From Hydrogenophaga sp. PBL-H3 (GTDB taxonomy: Bacteria > Pseudomonadota > Gammaproteobacteria > Burkholderiales > Burkholderiaceae_C), in NCBI RefSeq assembly GCF_010104355.1, contig NZ_CP044972.1, positions 2,542,001 to 2,606,000 on the forward strand: 64,000 nucleotides of DNA, read 5' to 3'. The notes under the pieces are model-generated. The model searched no databases and was not told the DNA's origin. It worked only from the letters and a program-made list of their open reading frames with translations. How positions within the stretch are numbered: position 1 is the first letter of the stretch; every line of letters begins with the position of its first letter. Positions 36,115-45,500 of this stretch are shown here, piece by piece. Made by a program: the position numbers and the translations under genes.

Positions 36115-37380
36115 ATGCAGGGTCAGCAAATGCGGGGGGCTTGGGTCGGGTCGGGGTTGTTGCTGGCGGCGCTGGGAGGCGTACCGCTGGCCGCAAGTGC
36201 CGAGGGGCTCAAGGTGGACGCGCTGCGTCTGGAGGTGGGGGGCTTTGCCGACGACCCGGGCGCATCCGGCAGTGTCCTGGCGCACGGTGCCGTGAGCCTG
36301 CAAGGCAACAACGGTGACTGGAGCTACGCCCTGGGCGCGAGGTTGGACGCCCACGCGCAATACGGCGATCGCGACTTCGACCGGGTCCGGCTGGACTACA
36401 CCGAGAACTACCTTCGCTGGCAGCAAAAAGACGTCCGGGTGACACTGGGCACCCAAAACGTGTTGTGGGGACGGGTTGACGAGATTTCCCCGACCGATCG
36501 CATGGGCCGGGTGGACTTCTCCCGCGCCGTCCTCGACAAGCTGCCCGATCGCCGGCGCGCAGTCCCCGCGGTGCGCGCGGAGTACTTTGGCGAACGCTTC
36601 AAGCTGGACAGCGTGTGGCTGCCCGTGTTTGACGATGCCGTCATGCCCGACGCCCGCAGTGTCTGGAACCCTGTGGACACCACCAACGGAAGAATCCTGG
36701 GCATCGGCAGCTTGCCCGGCATCGTGGGCGCGCGCGTGGTCAAGGCCGACATCCATGGCTCGGGCGGAGGGGGCGTGCGCCTGACGGCCGAGGGCGAAGG
36801 CTTCGACTACGGATTCAGCTTGCAGCGCATCCGGCAGTCTCAGCCTTACTACAAGGTCGTGCCCGCTGCGCAGGTGGTGCTGCAAGCGGTCCACCCTTTC
36901 AGCACGGTGCTGGGCGTCGAACTGGAAACGGAGCGCCTGGGTGCGACCTGGCGCATGGAAGTTGCCGCGAACAGTGCGGTACCGCTGACCACCCAGAGCT
37001 TCCAGTATCGAACCGAACCTGCACTGGACATCGTGCTCGGTGCGGAATTTTTCCCGGGTGACAGTGAAACACGCGTGACCTTGCAGCTCGCAGGGCACCG
37101 AACTTTCACCAACAAGGCCGTGCTGGACCGGACCCGAATCTACAGCCTGACCGGTGAAATCGAACATCCGTTTGCCAATGGACGCTGGCGCGCCGACCTG
37201 CGCTTCTCGCTGGGGCTCAACGACCGGGACCGTTACTTCAACCCGCGGCTGACTTACACCGGTATCGATCAGCAGGAGATTTACCTCGCGGCACACCTGT
37301 TCAGCGGAGCGAGCAACACCCTGGGGGGCTTCTACCGGCGCAACGACACCCTGGTGATCGGTTGGCAGGGAAAGTTTTGA
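36115..37380 (+). CDS. Outer-membrane beta-barrel protein (DUF1302-like)
   Basis: A 421-residue protein with a signal peptide (GLLLAALGGVPLAASAEG). Alternating amphipathic beta-strands run throughout and it ends in Phe (WQGKF), the hallmark of BAM-assembled outer-membrane barrels. The motif TLGTQNVLWGRVDEISPTDR resembles DUF1302-type porins that travel with RND exporters. GAGGAG at 36101-36106 points to the ATG at 36115; upstream in-frame ATGs at 36082 and 36109 are less well placed. It probably forms the outer-membrane exit or receptor for the lipid handled by the LolA-like and MMPL proteins. Confidence 0.8.
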   Translation: MQGQQMRGAWVGSGLLLAALGGVPLAASAEGLKVDALRLEVGGFADDPGASGSVLAHGAVSLQGNNGDWSYALGARLDAHAQYGDRDFDRVRLDYTENYLRWQQKDVRVTLGTQNVLWGRVDEISPTDRMGRVDFSRAVLDKLPDRRRAVPAVRAEYFGERFKLDSVWLPVFDDAVMPDARSVWNPVDTTNGRILGIGSLPGIVGARVVKADIHGSGGGGVRLTAEGEGFDYGFSLQRIRQSQPYYKVVPAAQVVLQAVHPFSTVLGVELETERLGATWRMEVAANSAVPLTTQSFQYRTEPALDIVLGAEFFPGDSETRVTLQLAGHRTFTNKAVLDRTRIYSLTGEIEHPFANGRWRADLRFSLGLNDRDRYFNPRLTYTGIDQQEIYLAAHLFSGASNTLGGFYRRNDTLVIGWQGKF

Positions 37381-37436
37381 CCATGAACTGCCCGGTTGAA
37401 TTTCAAGCCACGGCGCAGGCACGCTGTGGCTGAGGC

Positions 37437-39773
37437 ATGCACTTGATCGACAGGCTGCGCAACCAGATAGCAAGGGTGACGCAACACGCGCTCTTCCTGC
37501 GCGTGACCCAGCCGGGCATTCTGCGCAGGAAGACAGCGATCACGATCATCGTGCTGATCCACGTGATCGCTGCCGCCCTGTTGCTCAGGCTCAACCTCAA
37601 CAACGCACCCGGCCTGTACTTCCCGCACGACGCTCCCGCCACCGTGCTCGAACGCGAGTTGCGCGCCGAGTTTCCCAGCGACGAGATCCTGATCGGCCTG
37701 TTCCGCGGCGACGACATCTACTCTGCCCCGGTGCTCGGCGCTCTGGACCGCGTCGCGGCAAGCATGGCGAAACACCCCGATGTGGATCGGGTTTTCGCCG
37801 TCACGCGGGTGGACCACATCGCGGGCAGCGCAGACGGCTTCGTGGTCGAACCCCTGATCGATGCAACGCGTCTGGACGCCGAGTCGGCGGAGGTCCGCAA
37901 GGCCCGCGTGCTGGGTGACCGCTTCATGCCGCGCTGGCTTGCCTCAACCGACGGCAAGGCCCTGGCCGTGGTGGTGCGCACCCGCAAGCTCGACGAAAGC
38001 CGTCAGCGACAGTCCATCGAAGACGCGTTCCATGCCGCCGTGCAGGAACAAAAACTGGAGGCCCGCCTGGAGGCGGTGGCGGGAACCGTGGCCCTGGACG
38101 CTGCGGAGATGCGCTCGATGCTGCGCGACACGATCGTGTTCACGCCGTTGGTCATGGGGCTGGGCCTGGCCCTGTTGTACTGGGTGGTTGGACGCGTGAT
38201 TCCGGTGGTCATCGGGGCGGTGGCCATGAGCACTTCGGTGATCGCCTGCGTGGCTCTGATTGCCCTCATCGGTCAGCCGTACACACTGGTCACGGCCATG
38301 GTGCCCACCTTGATCTCGGCCTACACCGCGGCCAACCTGCTGCACTTCTATGCCGCCCTCAAGCGCATGCGGGACGCGGGGTTCCATCGCCCGAAGCGCG
38401 TCATCTTCGCCTTGCAGGAGATCAACACGCCCGCCATGTTCAATGTGTTGACCACGGCAGCCGGCATGATCAGCCTGGTGCTGGTGCCCATCCCTCCGGT
38501 GCAGGTGTTCGGCTTCGTCGGTGCCATCGGCGTGCTCGTGATCTATTTCGTGGTGTTCTATCTGATCCCGCCCTTGCTGGTGAAGTACGACCACGGGCCG
38601 TGGGCCAGCGAAGGTGGCGGCTTCGGATGGACGCGCCGCCTCTCCTTCAGCCTGGCGCGCGTTGGCATCCGGCATGCGGGTTGGGTGGTGGGTGGCCTGG
38701 TGCTCATCTCGGTGGCTGGCACGGCCCTGGTGCTCAGGGTACAGGCCGAGTCGGACCTGCTGAAGTTTTTCAGCGCATCGCATCCTCTGACAACGTCCAC
38801 CACCAAGGTCGAGTCGGCACTGGTCGGAGTGACGGCGCTCGAAATCGTGATCGATGGCCCCGCCCGCGATGCGTTCAAGAACGTCGAACTGCTGCGCAAG
38901 GTGCAGGCGCTGCAGGCGCAGGTGGAGTCCCTGCCCGAGGTGGACCGCACGCTGTCGATGATGGACATCGTCGAAGAGATGAACTGGGCGTTCAACGAGG
39001 AAGACAAGAGCTTTCGCGCACTGCCCACGGACGACCGCATGTTGGCCCAGCTGCTGCTGATCTACGACGGCCGCGATCTGCAGGAACTGGTGAACAACGA
39101 CTACCAGCGCATGCGCATTCTTCTCAACGTCAACGTGCACGGCGCGAACGCCATTCAGGAAGTCATCAACAAAATCGAGGCCATGATCGCCAAGGTCGAT
39201 GCACCTCAACTGAAGTGGCAGATGGCGGGTTACGGACGCCTGTTTGCAGATCAGGAGGACCTCTTGGTCTCTGGCCAGCTGCTCAGCTTTGCCGGTGCCT
39301 TCGGACAGATCTTCCTCATCATGCTGCTGCTGTGGCGAACCGTGCCGGCAGCGGTCATCAGCATGCTGCCCAATCTGGCGCCCTTGTTTTTCGTCTTCAT
39401 GCTCATGGGAGCAACTGGCATCTACCTGGACATGGCGACCGTGCTCATTGCTGGCGTGGTGCTTGGCATCACGGTGGACGACACCATCCACATTTTTTAT
39501 CAGTATCAAAAGCGACGGAGCAACGGTGCGGGCGCGGTGTTTGCCATCGCCAGAAGCATCGAGGCATCGGGCAAGGCCGTGCTTGCCACCTCGGCGCTGC
39601 TGGTCTCGCAGTTCCTGCTGCTCGCCACGTCCAGCTTCGTGCCCACGTCCCGCTTCGGTCTGCTGACCGCCATCGGCCTGATCTCGGGCCAGTTGCTGGA
39701 ACTGCTGCTGCTGCCGGCCCTGGTGGTGCTGTGGAGCCGCATGAATCTGCGGCATCCGCTGCTGAAGTTATAG
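37437..39773 (+). CDS. MMPL/RND-family lipid exporter
   Basis: A 778-residue inner-membrane transporter with two repeats. Each has one helix, a large periplasmic domain and five more helices, about 12 helices in total (first helix TAITIIVLIHVIAAALLLRL; second half begins near residue 410). The signature GVVLGITVDDTIHIFYQY near residue 680 carries the paired aspartates of the proton relay. The family exports lipids, hopanoids or lipoproteins using the proton gradient. It lies 56 bases after the barrel gene in the same unit. Confidence 0.9.
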   Translation: MHLIDRLRNQIARVTQHALFLRVTQPGILRRKTAITIIVLIHVIAAALLLRLNLNNAPGLYFPHDAPATVLERELRAEFPSDEILIGLFRGDDIYSAPVLGALDRVAASMAKHPDVDRVFAVTRVDHIAGSADGFVVEPLIDATRLDAESAEVRKARVLGDRFMPRWLASTDGKALAVVVRTRKLDESRQRQSIEDAFHAAVQEQKLEARLEAVAGTVALDAAEMRSMLRDTIVFTPLVMGLGLALLYWVVGRVIPVVIGAVAMSTSVIACVALIALIGQPYTLVTAMVPTLISAYTAANLLHFYAALKRMRDAGFHRPKRVIFALQEINTPAMFNVLTTAAGMISLVLVPIPPVQVFGFVGAIGVLVIYFVVFYLIPPLLVKYDHGPWASEGGGFGWTRRLSFSLARVGIRHAGWVVGGLVLISVAGTALVLRVQAESDLLKFFSASHPLTTSTTKVESALVGVTALEIVIDGPARDAFKNVELLRKVQALQAQVESLPEVDRTLSMMDIVEEMNWAFNEEDKSFRALPTDDRMLAQLLLIYDGRDLQELVNNDYQRMRILLNVNVHGANAIQEVINKIEAMIAKVDAPQLKWQMAGYGRLFADQEDLLVSGQLLSFAGAFGQIFLIMLLLWRTVPAAVISMLPNLAPLFFVFMLMGATGIYLDMATVLIAGVVLGITVDDTIHIFYQYQKRRSNGAGAVFAIARSIEASGKAVLATSALLVSQFLLLATSSFVPTSRFGLLTAIGLISGQLLELLLLPALVVLWSRMNLRHPLLKL

Positions 39774-39886
39774 CGCACGCACCACAGCGCAAGGCGAATC
39801 CTTGTCTTGTGTCAACTTGCCGGCAAGGGCCGGCGAGCATAATGAAACGAAGCTGAAAAAACGAAGTGATAGGGTTGATCATGGGA

Positions 39887-39915
39887 TTGCATATCGCGGC
39901 CGATCAATACAATAT
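39887..39915 (+). promoter_or_regulatory. Possible sigma-70 promoter before the methyltransferase
   Basis: TTGCAT (39887-39892) and CAATAT (39910-39915) are 17 bases apart in an AT-rich stretch of the 237-base gap between the exporter and the methyltransferase. TTGATC (39875-39880) and GATCAA (39902-39907) form inverted half-sites around it. It would let the methyltransferase and acyltransferase be expressed separately from the exporter genes. Confidence 0.35.
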
Positions 39916-39948
39916 TCGTACAGAAGCAGAATCAAGGAGGGAATGACG

Positions 39949-40014
39949 ATGTGCGCTCACCGTCGCATCCAGGGATGCCGTCCCCCGTTGAACAGCAACG
40001 GTTGCAGAACATGA
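39949..40014 (+). CDS. Possible 21-residue leader peptide overlapping the methyltransferase start
   Basis: A very strong ribosome-binding site AAGGAGG (39934-39940) is followed at ideal spacing by ATG 39949, opening a 21-codon frame (or 23 from ATG 39943). It is rich in Arg, Cys and Asn (MCAHRRIQGCR...), and its TGA overlaps the methyltransferase ATG at 40011 (ATGA). Alternatively the same site serves a GTG at 39951 in the methyltransferase frame, and then no leader exists. Confidence 0.35.
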   Translation: MCAHRRIQGCRPPLNSNGCRT

Positions 40015-40814
40015 CCAACACGAACACGGGCTCATACCAGTTCGAAGCGCTCAACGACGCGCAGTTTCAAACACAGCGCCTGCAGCAGCAGGCCCAGGCT
40101 GTGCGCAGCCTGGAAACCTCGATTCTGCGGGGCGCAGGCATCCAGCCCACGCACGACGTGCTCGAGATTGGCAGCGGCCCGGGCTTCGTGTCCGACCTGC
40201 TGGCCGAGCTGGCTCCCCAGGGCAGTCTGCACGCCGTGGAGCCCAGTCCCACCCTGATTGCCCAGCTGGAAGGCAATGTGCGGCAAAAGCCCGCACGCGG
40301 GTTGTTCAGCCATCAGGCTTATGGCGACGCCCTGCCCCTCGCGGACCAGAGCATTGATTTCTCATACACGCGCTTCGTGCTACAGCACGTTCCCAAGCCG
40401 CAGGCAGTGGTGCAAGAGGTGTTCAGGGTGACGCGGCCCGGTGGCCGTTTTTGCGCTGTCGACTCCGATGACGGGCTCGTTCTGTTCCACCCCGGAGAAC
40501 CGCGTGTGGACCATGTGCTGCACAGCGCGCAAAGCATTCAGGCCAGCCAGGGCGGTGACCGGTTCATCGGTCGCAAGATGCAGGAGATGATGCTTCAGGC
40601 CGGGTTCACCAAGGTCAAGACGCGGGTCATGATGCTCACCAGCAGCGAACTGCCGTTCCCCGTGTTGTTCAACATCCTGCTCGGCTACAAGGCCTCGCTG
40701 CTCGGCGACGCCGTGGACCTCGCCAAGCTGTTCGAAGACTTGTCGGCCGACGTGGCGGCCGGCAGGCGCCTGGTCGCGGCCGGCGTGTTCATCGTGTCGG
40801 GCGAGCGCGCATAA
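40011..40814 (+). CDS. SAM-dependent class I methyltransferase
   Basis: A 267-residue protein (287 if a GTG at 39951 is used; see the leader entry). Motif I is LEIGSGPGFVSDLL (51-64), the acidic ribose ligand is in LHAVEPS, and motif VRVTRPGGRF is the usual post-III segment. It belongs to the ubiE/Methyltransf_11 type acting on small molecules. It lies 23 bases before the second FeeM-like acyltransferase, which suggests that it methylates the acylated product or its head group. Confidence 0.85.
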   Translation: MTNTNTGSYQFEALNDAQFQTQRLQQQAQAVRSLETSILRGAGIQPTHDVLEIGSGPGFVSDLLAELAPQGSLHAVEPSPTLIAQLEGNVRQKPARGLFSHQAYGDALPLADQSIDFSYTRFVLQHVPKPQAVVQEVFRVTRPGGRFCAVDSDDGLVLFHPGEPRVDHVLHSAQSIQASQGGDRFIGRKMQEMMLQAGFTKVKTRVMMLTSSELPFPVLFNILLGYKASLLGDAVDLAKLFEDLSADVAAGRRLVAAGVFIVSGERA

Positions 40815-40837
40815 GGTCGACGGCACCAGGGCCTGCG

Positions 40838-41572
40838 ATGGAAACTGTGTACTTCACCTTCTACGAAGTGATCCCGGGCAGCTCCGATTTCGAGGACTAC
40901 CTCGAGGCGCGGTACCTCGTGTTCTGCGAAGAGCTGGGCCGGGTCGATGCACCGGGCATGTTTTCCAGCCGCGGGCATCCCATTGAAACCGATCAGTACG
41001 ACGCCAACAGCCGCCATTTCATCGCCCGCCACAAAGCCAGTGGCGTGGTGGCGGGTTTCATGCGGATCATCATGCCCAACGAATATGGGCTCAATGTGGC
41101 GCAGCGCTACGTGATCGAGCGGCCCCTGCCCTACTCCAGCGCCACCGAGGACAAGATCGGGGAAATTTCCCGGCTGGCCGTGACGCCGCATTTTCGCCGC
41201 CGTCATTCTGACGAGGGCAAGCCGATTCAGGGTGACCCCGAAAGTGAGATGACCCTCAAGACCGATGGTGTGCGGCATCACCAACCCGAGCTGGTGCTGG
41301 GCATGTACCGCGAGGTGTACCAGCTGTGCCGCCAGACCGGCCTGGATTACTGCATGGCCGCGATGGACAACCTGTTCAGCCGGCTGTTGACCCGACTGGG
41401 ATTTCCTTTCGTGGCGGTGGGCCCTCTGAACCCCAACGTCACGCCGGCGCGCAGGGTCTACATCATCAGCGCCACCGAAATGGAACGCATGCTCGGGGCT
41501 CGTGAAGCCACCATCCTGCAGTTCATGCAGACGCAACTCAACACGAACGCGGAATCCGCTCCTCTGGCCTGA
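40838..41572 (+). CDS. PEP-CTERM/exosortase system-associated acyltransferase (FeeM-like) 2
   Basis: A 244-residue paralogue of the protein at 31166-31954. The shared landmarks are ARYLVFCEELGRVD, the EISRLAVTPHFRRR segment, LVLGMYREVYQLC and RLLTRLGFPFVAVGPLN. The fold is that of N-acyl amino acid/autoinducer synthases that take acyl chains from ACP. Here it is the last gene of the ThiF-LolA-barrel-MMPL-methyltransferase unit, so its product is probably the lipid those genes modify and export. Its stop TGA is immediately followed by the convergent TCA of the next gene (TGATCA). Confidence 0.88.
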   Translation: METVYFTFYEVIPGSSDFEDYLEARYLVFCEELGRVDAPGMFSSRGHPIETDQYDANSRHFIARHKASGVVAGFMRIIMPNEYGLNVAQRYVIERPLPYSSATEDKIGEISRLAVTPHFRRRHSDEGKPIQGDPESEMTLKTDGVRHHQPELVLGMYREVYQLCRQTGLDYCMAAMDNLFSRLLTRLGFPFVAVGPLNPNVTPARRVYIISATEMERMLGAREATILQFMQTQLNTNAESAPLA

Positions 41573-42598
41573 TCAGCCCGTCAGCGCGGCCCGCGTTCGC
41601 CGGGCCCAGCGCCCCAGCACATGGCGCCCAGCCGCCAGCCAACCTTGCCAGTGGAGCAGGTCGCAGGCCAGCAGGCCCACCCGCTCCCGCCTCATCGCCA
41701 TCCAGTCGGCCTTGTAAGCATCGTCGCCGCTGAGGTAGTCCACTTCCACCACACGATCCACGTCAATGACATGCTGCATCAAGGCGGCGGTCAGCACCGA
41801 TCCCGCGGAGAGTTTCTGGAAACCCTCGACATACGCCAGCTTGTAGATATTGGCCTTGCCGCCGTGCACCAGCCACACCTGAGCCGCCAGCGGCCTGCCG
41901 TCCAGCCACAACACGCCCAGGCGCAACCAGCCTTCTCGAGCCGCGGTACGGATCAGGCCTGGCATGAAGGCAGGGCAAGGCTCAGGCTGTTTCCAGCTCT
42001 GGCCATAGACCGACGCATAGGCTGCGACGGCAGCTTCCAGCTCGTCAGACTCGCTGGTGACGATGTCGATGCGCCAAGGACCCGCTTTCTCCAAACGGCG
42101 ACGCCCTCGCTCCACGCTGTGCCGCAGCGCTGAAGGCCGCTCAGACCAATAGGCGGCGAATCCGCCCGAGGCCACGGGCTGGTACCAGTTGCCGAAGCAG
42201 AAGAAACGATCGGTCCAGTAGCGCTTCGTGTGCAAGGCCTTCTCGAACGCGGCCAGCCATTCACTGGATGCATCCAGCGGTTGCAATTGAACGACGGCAC
42301 TGCCGGGGAGTTCGCGCATCCTCGTCACCAGAGCACGCCAGTCGGATGCGCTCATCGATTCAACATCACCCTGTGGTCCAAACAGACAGGTATAGAAGTT
42401 TGAAAGCGCCTGCAAGCCCCCCCCCGCCTGCGGCCGCATGAGCTCAAAGCTCAAACCGCCTGCGCTTGATGAGGACTCCAGCGGCAGGGAAATGGGCTGA
42501 TCGACAAAGCCGTGCTCGCGAAGGTTGTCGAACCATGCCTTCGTCTGGAACAGCTCCGTATCTGGCGGCCTGTGGGCCCGGTCGGCTGGCCCGCTCAC
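41573..42598 (-). CDS. FemAB-like/BioF2-type GNAT protein of the polysaccharide region
   Basis: A 341-residue protein with a GNAT-like C-terminal half. The segments LRHSVERGRRRLEKAGPWRIDIVTS and LGVLWLDGRPLAAQVWLVHGGKANIYKLAYVEGF resemble Acetyltransf_6/FemAB-type proteins often found in exosortase-linked polysaccharide loci. They may transfer an aminoacyl or acyl group to a sugar amine. The GTG at 42598 overlaps the stop of the VanZ-polymerase fusion (GTGA), so the two are coupled. There are no membrane segments. Confidence 0.75.
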   Translation of the reverse strand: MSGPADRAHRPPDTELFQTKAWFDNLREHGFVDQPISLPLESSSSAGGLSFELMRPQAGGGLQALSNFYTCLFGPQGDVESMSASDWRALVTRMRELPGSAVVQLQPLDASSEWLAAFEKALHTKRYWTDRFFCFGNWYQPVASGGFAAYWSERPSALRHSVERGRRRLEKAGPWRIDIVTSESDELEAAVAAYASVYGQSWKQPEPCPAFMPGLIRTAAREGWLRLGVLWLDGRPLAAQVWLVHGGKANIYKLAYVEGFQKLSAGSVLTAALMQHVIDVDRVVEVDYLSGDDAYKADWMAMRRERVGLLACDLLHWQGWLAAGRHVLGRWARRTRAALTG

Positions 42599-45500
42599 AC
42601 CCGCAAGCCTCGGGAAGCCTTGCCAGGCATCGAAGGCGCCGGAACAACAGGACCAGCAACGCGATGGGACGACCTCATTGACGCCATCCACGTCAGGCAC
42701 ACCAGGAGCAGCACATAGCGCGGCTCGCCGGTGAACGAGTCGAACAAGGACACGACGACCAGACCCACCAACGCGGCGGTCAAGGCGAGCGAGGACTGGT
42801 CACCCGACGATGCAGCGCTGAACCCACGCACGAGTCCCGTGCCCACCAACAGCACGAAGGCCACCAGACCGAACACCCCCTGGTCAAACCAGACCGCCAG
42901 AAAGATGTTGAGCACCCGCCACGAGCGATGGTCGTCCGAGGTGTAGCTCCAATGGTCCCCCGCAGAGGCAAAGTTGCCGTTTTGCAGCAACTCGTTTCCC
43001 TGCGCGGTGCGCAGCGAAATCTGGCGGATATCGACACGCGCGGCACCGGAGTTTTGAATCGCCAGCCGCACCGGTCGACCCAACCAACCGTCGGATCGAC
43101 GCAATGCCTCCGTCTCAATGGAAGCGGAAAAAGACTGCCAGCCCGGCTCGCCTGCTTTCAGATCAAAACCGCGCACGACACAGTTCTCTGAGGAAAGAAG
43201 CCATTTCTGGCACAGATAAACAGCCATTGAACCGCTGCCCCCGATGGACCGGGCTTCCAACGCCAATTCAACAGGGCCTGCACCATGAAGTTCAACGAAC
43301 TGATCCAGGTACAGATCAGGGCCCGGGCCCAACTGCAATTGGCTCACACCCTCCTGTCGCAGGAAACGGTGCATGGCCTTGTGGGTGCCATCTTGTGCTT
43401 GCGACACGGCATCCCAGTAGGTTCGGGAAGGGTATTGCCCCAGACCGTTTCCGAAGATCCAGGCCGAGGCACTCTGACCACCGATGCGCACCACGTTCCT
43501 GAAGTGATCGATCCGTATTTGAAAGTCTTGCCCCACGATCGCCAGCCGCGAACTGGCGAATGGGCTGATGGCCAGGGGATAGGCCATCGCGACCAGCACG
43601 ACCAACAGGGCCGCTGAGGTCAGGGCACCCAGGCGCCTCGTCAGAAAAGCCCGGTGACCGGCAATGGCAACGAATGCACAAACCACCACCGCGGCCAGAT
43701 GCGTCGTTCGCGTGAACGTCACGACAACTGCATAGGCCGCCGCCAGCGCGACCAAACTGCAAAACACCCGCCAGACTGCTGATTTGCCAAACAGCGCGCC
43801 CAACAGGGCAAAAGGCAGCGCCGAGACCAAAAATGCATCGAGATACACCCCGCCGAGTCGCATGGCCATCACAGGACCGGCCGCGCGATAAGGCGTCGAG
43901 AAATCCCACAAACCGGCAAAAGCGGCACGCTCCCAGAAAACGAAACACGAGACATAGGCCAGACCCACCACCAGGCCCACGCCAAACGAGCGCACCACAG
44001 GCAGTTGGTTGGCATGTTGCCGCCGCGCCAGAACGAACAAGCACAAGGCCCACAACAACCCCTTCAAGGGACGCACCGCTTGCCAGGGACTCAGGGGTGT
44101 ATCCGGGTTCTGCAATGCAGCCAGCTCCCAGGGACGCAAGGCCACCACCACCGCCACAACAGCGCTCATGACAAACACGCCCAGGACTGCACCCAACCAG
44201 CGGTCTTGTGCGGGGGTCGCGCCGCCCAGTGGCTGGCGCACCCATGCGATGACCACCACGATCAACAGAAGCACGTCAAATTCATCCACATACTCCCTGC
44301 CGCTCAGGGCAGAGAGGTCAAACGAGGGCAAGGCCGCTGCAACCACGCCAAACAACCACACCGGGCGCCACCAGACGAGCGAGGCACCCACCATCAGCGC
44401 GAGTCCGACCGGCCACTGCAACACCGGGAAATGGAACAACCAGGCAGCAGCGCCAACGAACACCGGAAGGATCAACCAGACCGAGGCGCGTGTCGCAACG
44501 GTTCCCGCGGAGCCCGTGCGCGCCGGGCTCACTGCGGGCAATGCTTGTACGGGCTCAACCTCCCTCCCCGGCTCAAAAAACCGATGCAACAACTGCACGC
44601 ACAAAGCCGCTGCCGTCGCAGCGATCAAGACGTTGGTCGGGTCGGGCCGGCTCTCAAGCGGAAACAGTTTCCCGAACTCCACCACGAGGGCCACGCCAGC
44701 GGCGATCCAGGCCGCATGGCGCACCGACAAAGACGACACCCAGCACCACAGCCCCACTGGCGCATAGAGAAAGGCGATGGTGAGAAGGCTCTGCAGAGCG
44801 ACCGCCTCGCTGGTGTAGTAGTGGTAATAAAACGGCACGAAACGAAGCTCGCCGCTGGACAAGCGCGCCACCGCATCTTCGACACTGCGCCAGGCGCCAC
44901 CGCCCAAGCCACTCAACACCACGACCGCCCACAGGTGGAGCGCTGCCAGGGGCCACACCCACCGGCTCAAGGTTTTGCGCCACTGATCGATGCTCCAGAC
45001 GAGCCTGCGATTCCACAGCCAGGCACCCAACAACCAGCCTGTGCCCCGCGTCAGTACCGACAGCCCCTGGCTCACACCCGACGCCATGAACCATTGCCCG
45101 ACCTCGATGATCACGCCGAAACCGGCACCCAACCACCATGCCGCCAGCAACGAAGCCTGCGCGGTCGCCGACCGCTGGCCGACGAGGACGGAGCGCGCCC
45201 ACAACGCGCCCAGCGGCACCAGCACCGCAGTCTCGGCAACCAGCCGGGCCAGCTGACGTATCAAGGACTCCTGCGCAAACTCGGGGGCCATCCACCAACC
45301 CCAGAACGAGCCACTCGCCTTGTCCGACAGTTCGGCAGACGACACCAGAACGTCGAACGGAAACAGGGACACGAGCAGCACCACCAGCGCCCCCGCGGGC
45401 ACCAGGACAGCGGCCACCTCGCGCCAGTGACCGCGCAAAACCGTCTGCAAGCCAGCCAGCCACGCCGTGCCACGCCAGGCCAGCAAAGCGCCCACGGCCG

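Noticed and set aside
37944-39755. 603-codon open frame on the minus strand opposite the MMPL exporter
   Set aside because: The plus-strand frame has helices, periplasmic domains and the VDD motif of MMPL proteins; the antisense product is His/Gln/Asp-rich and unlike a protein family.
39825-39840. GCCGGC-rich inverted repeat after the exporter gene
   Set aside because: Short, overlapping palindromes without a T-tract; not reported as a terminator.
39883-39898. Sigma-54-like GG-N10-GC before the methyltransferase
   Set aside because: The -24 element (GGGATT) fits poorly and no PrsR-type box lies upstream.
41570-41575. Zero-gap convergent stops forming TGATCA
   Set aside because: Striking but easily arises by chance; no hairpin or terminator around it.
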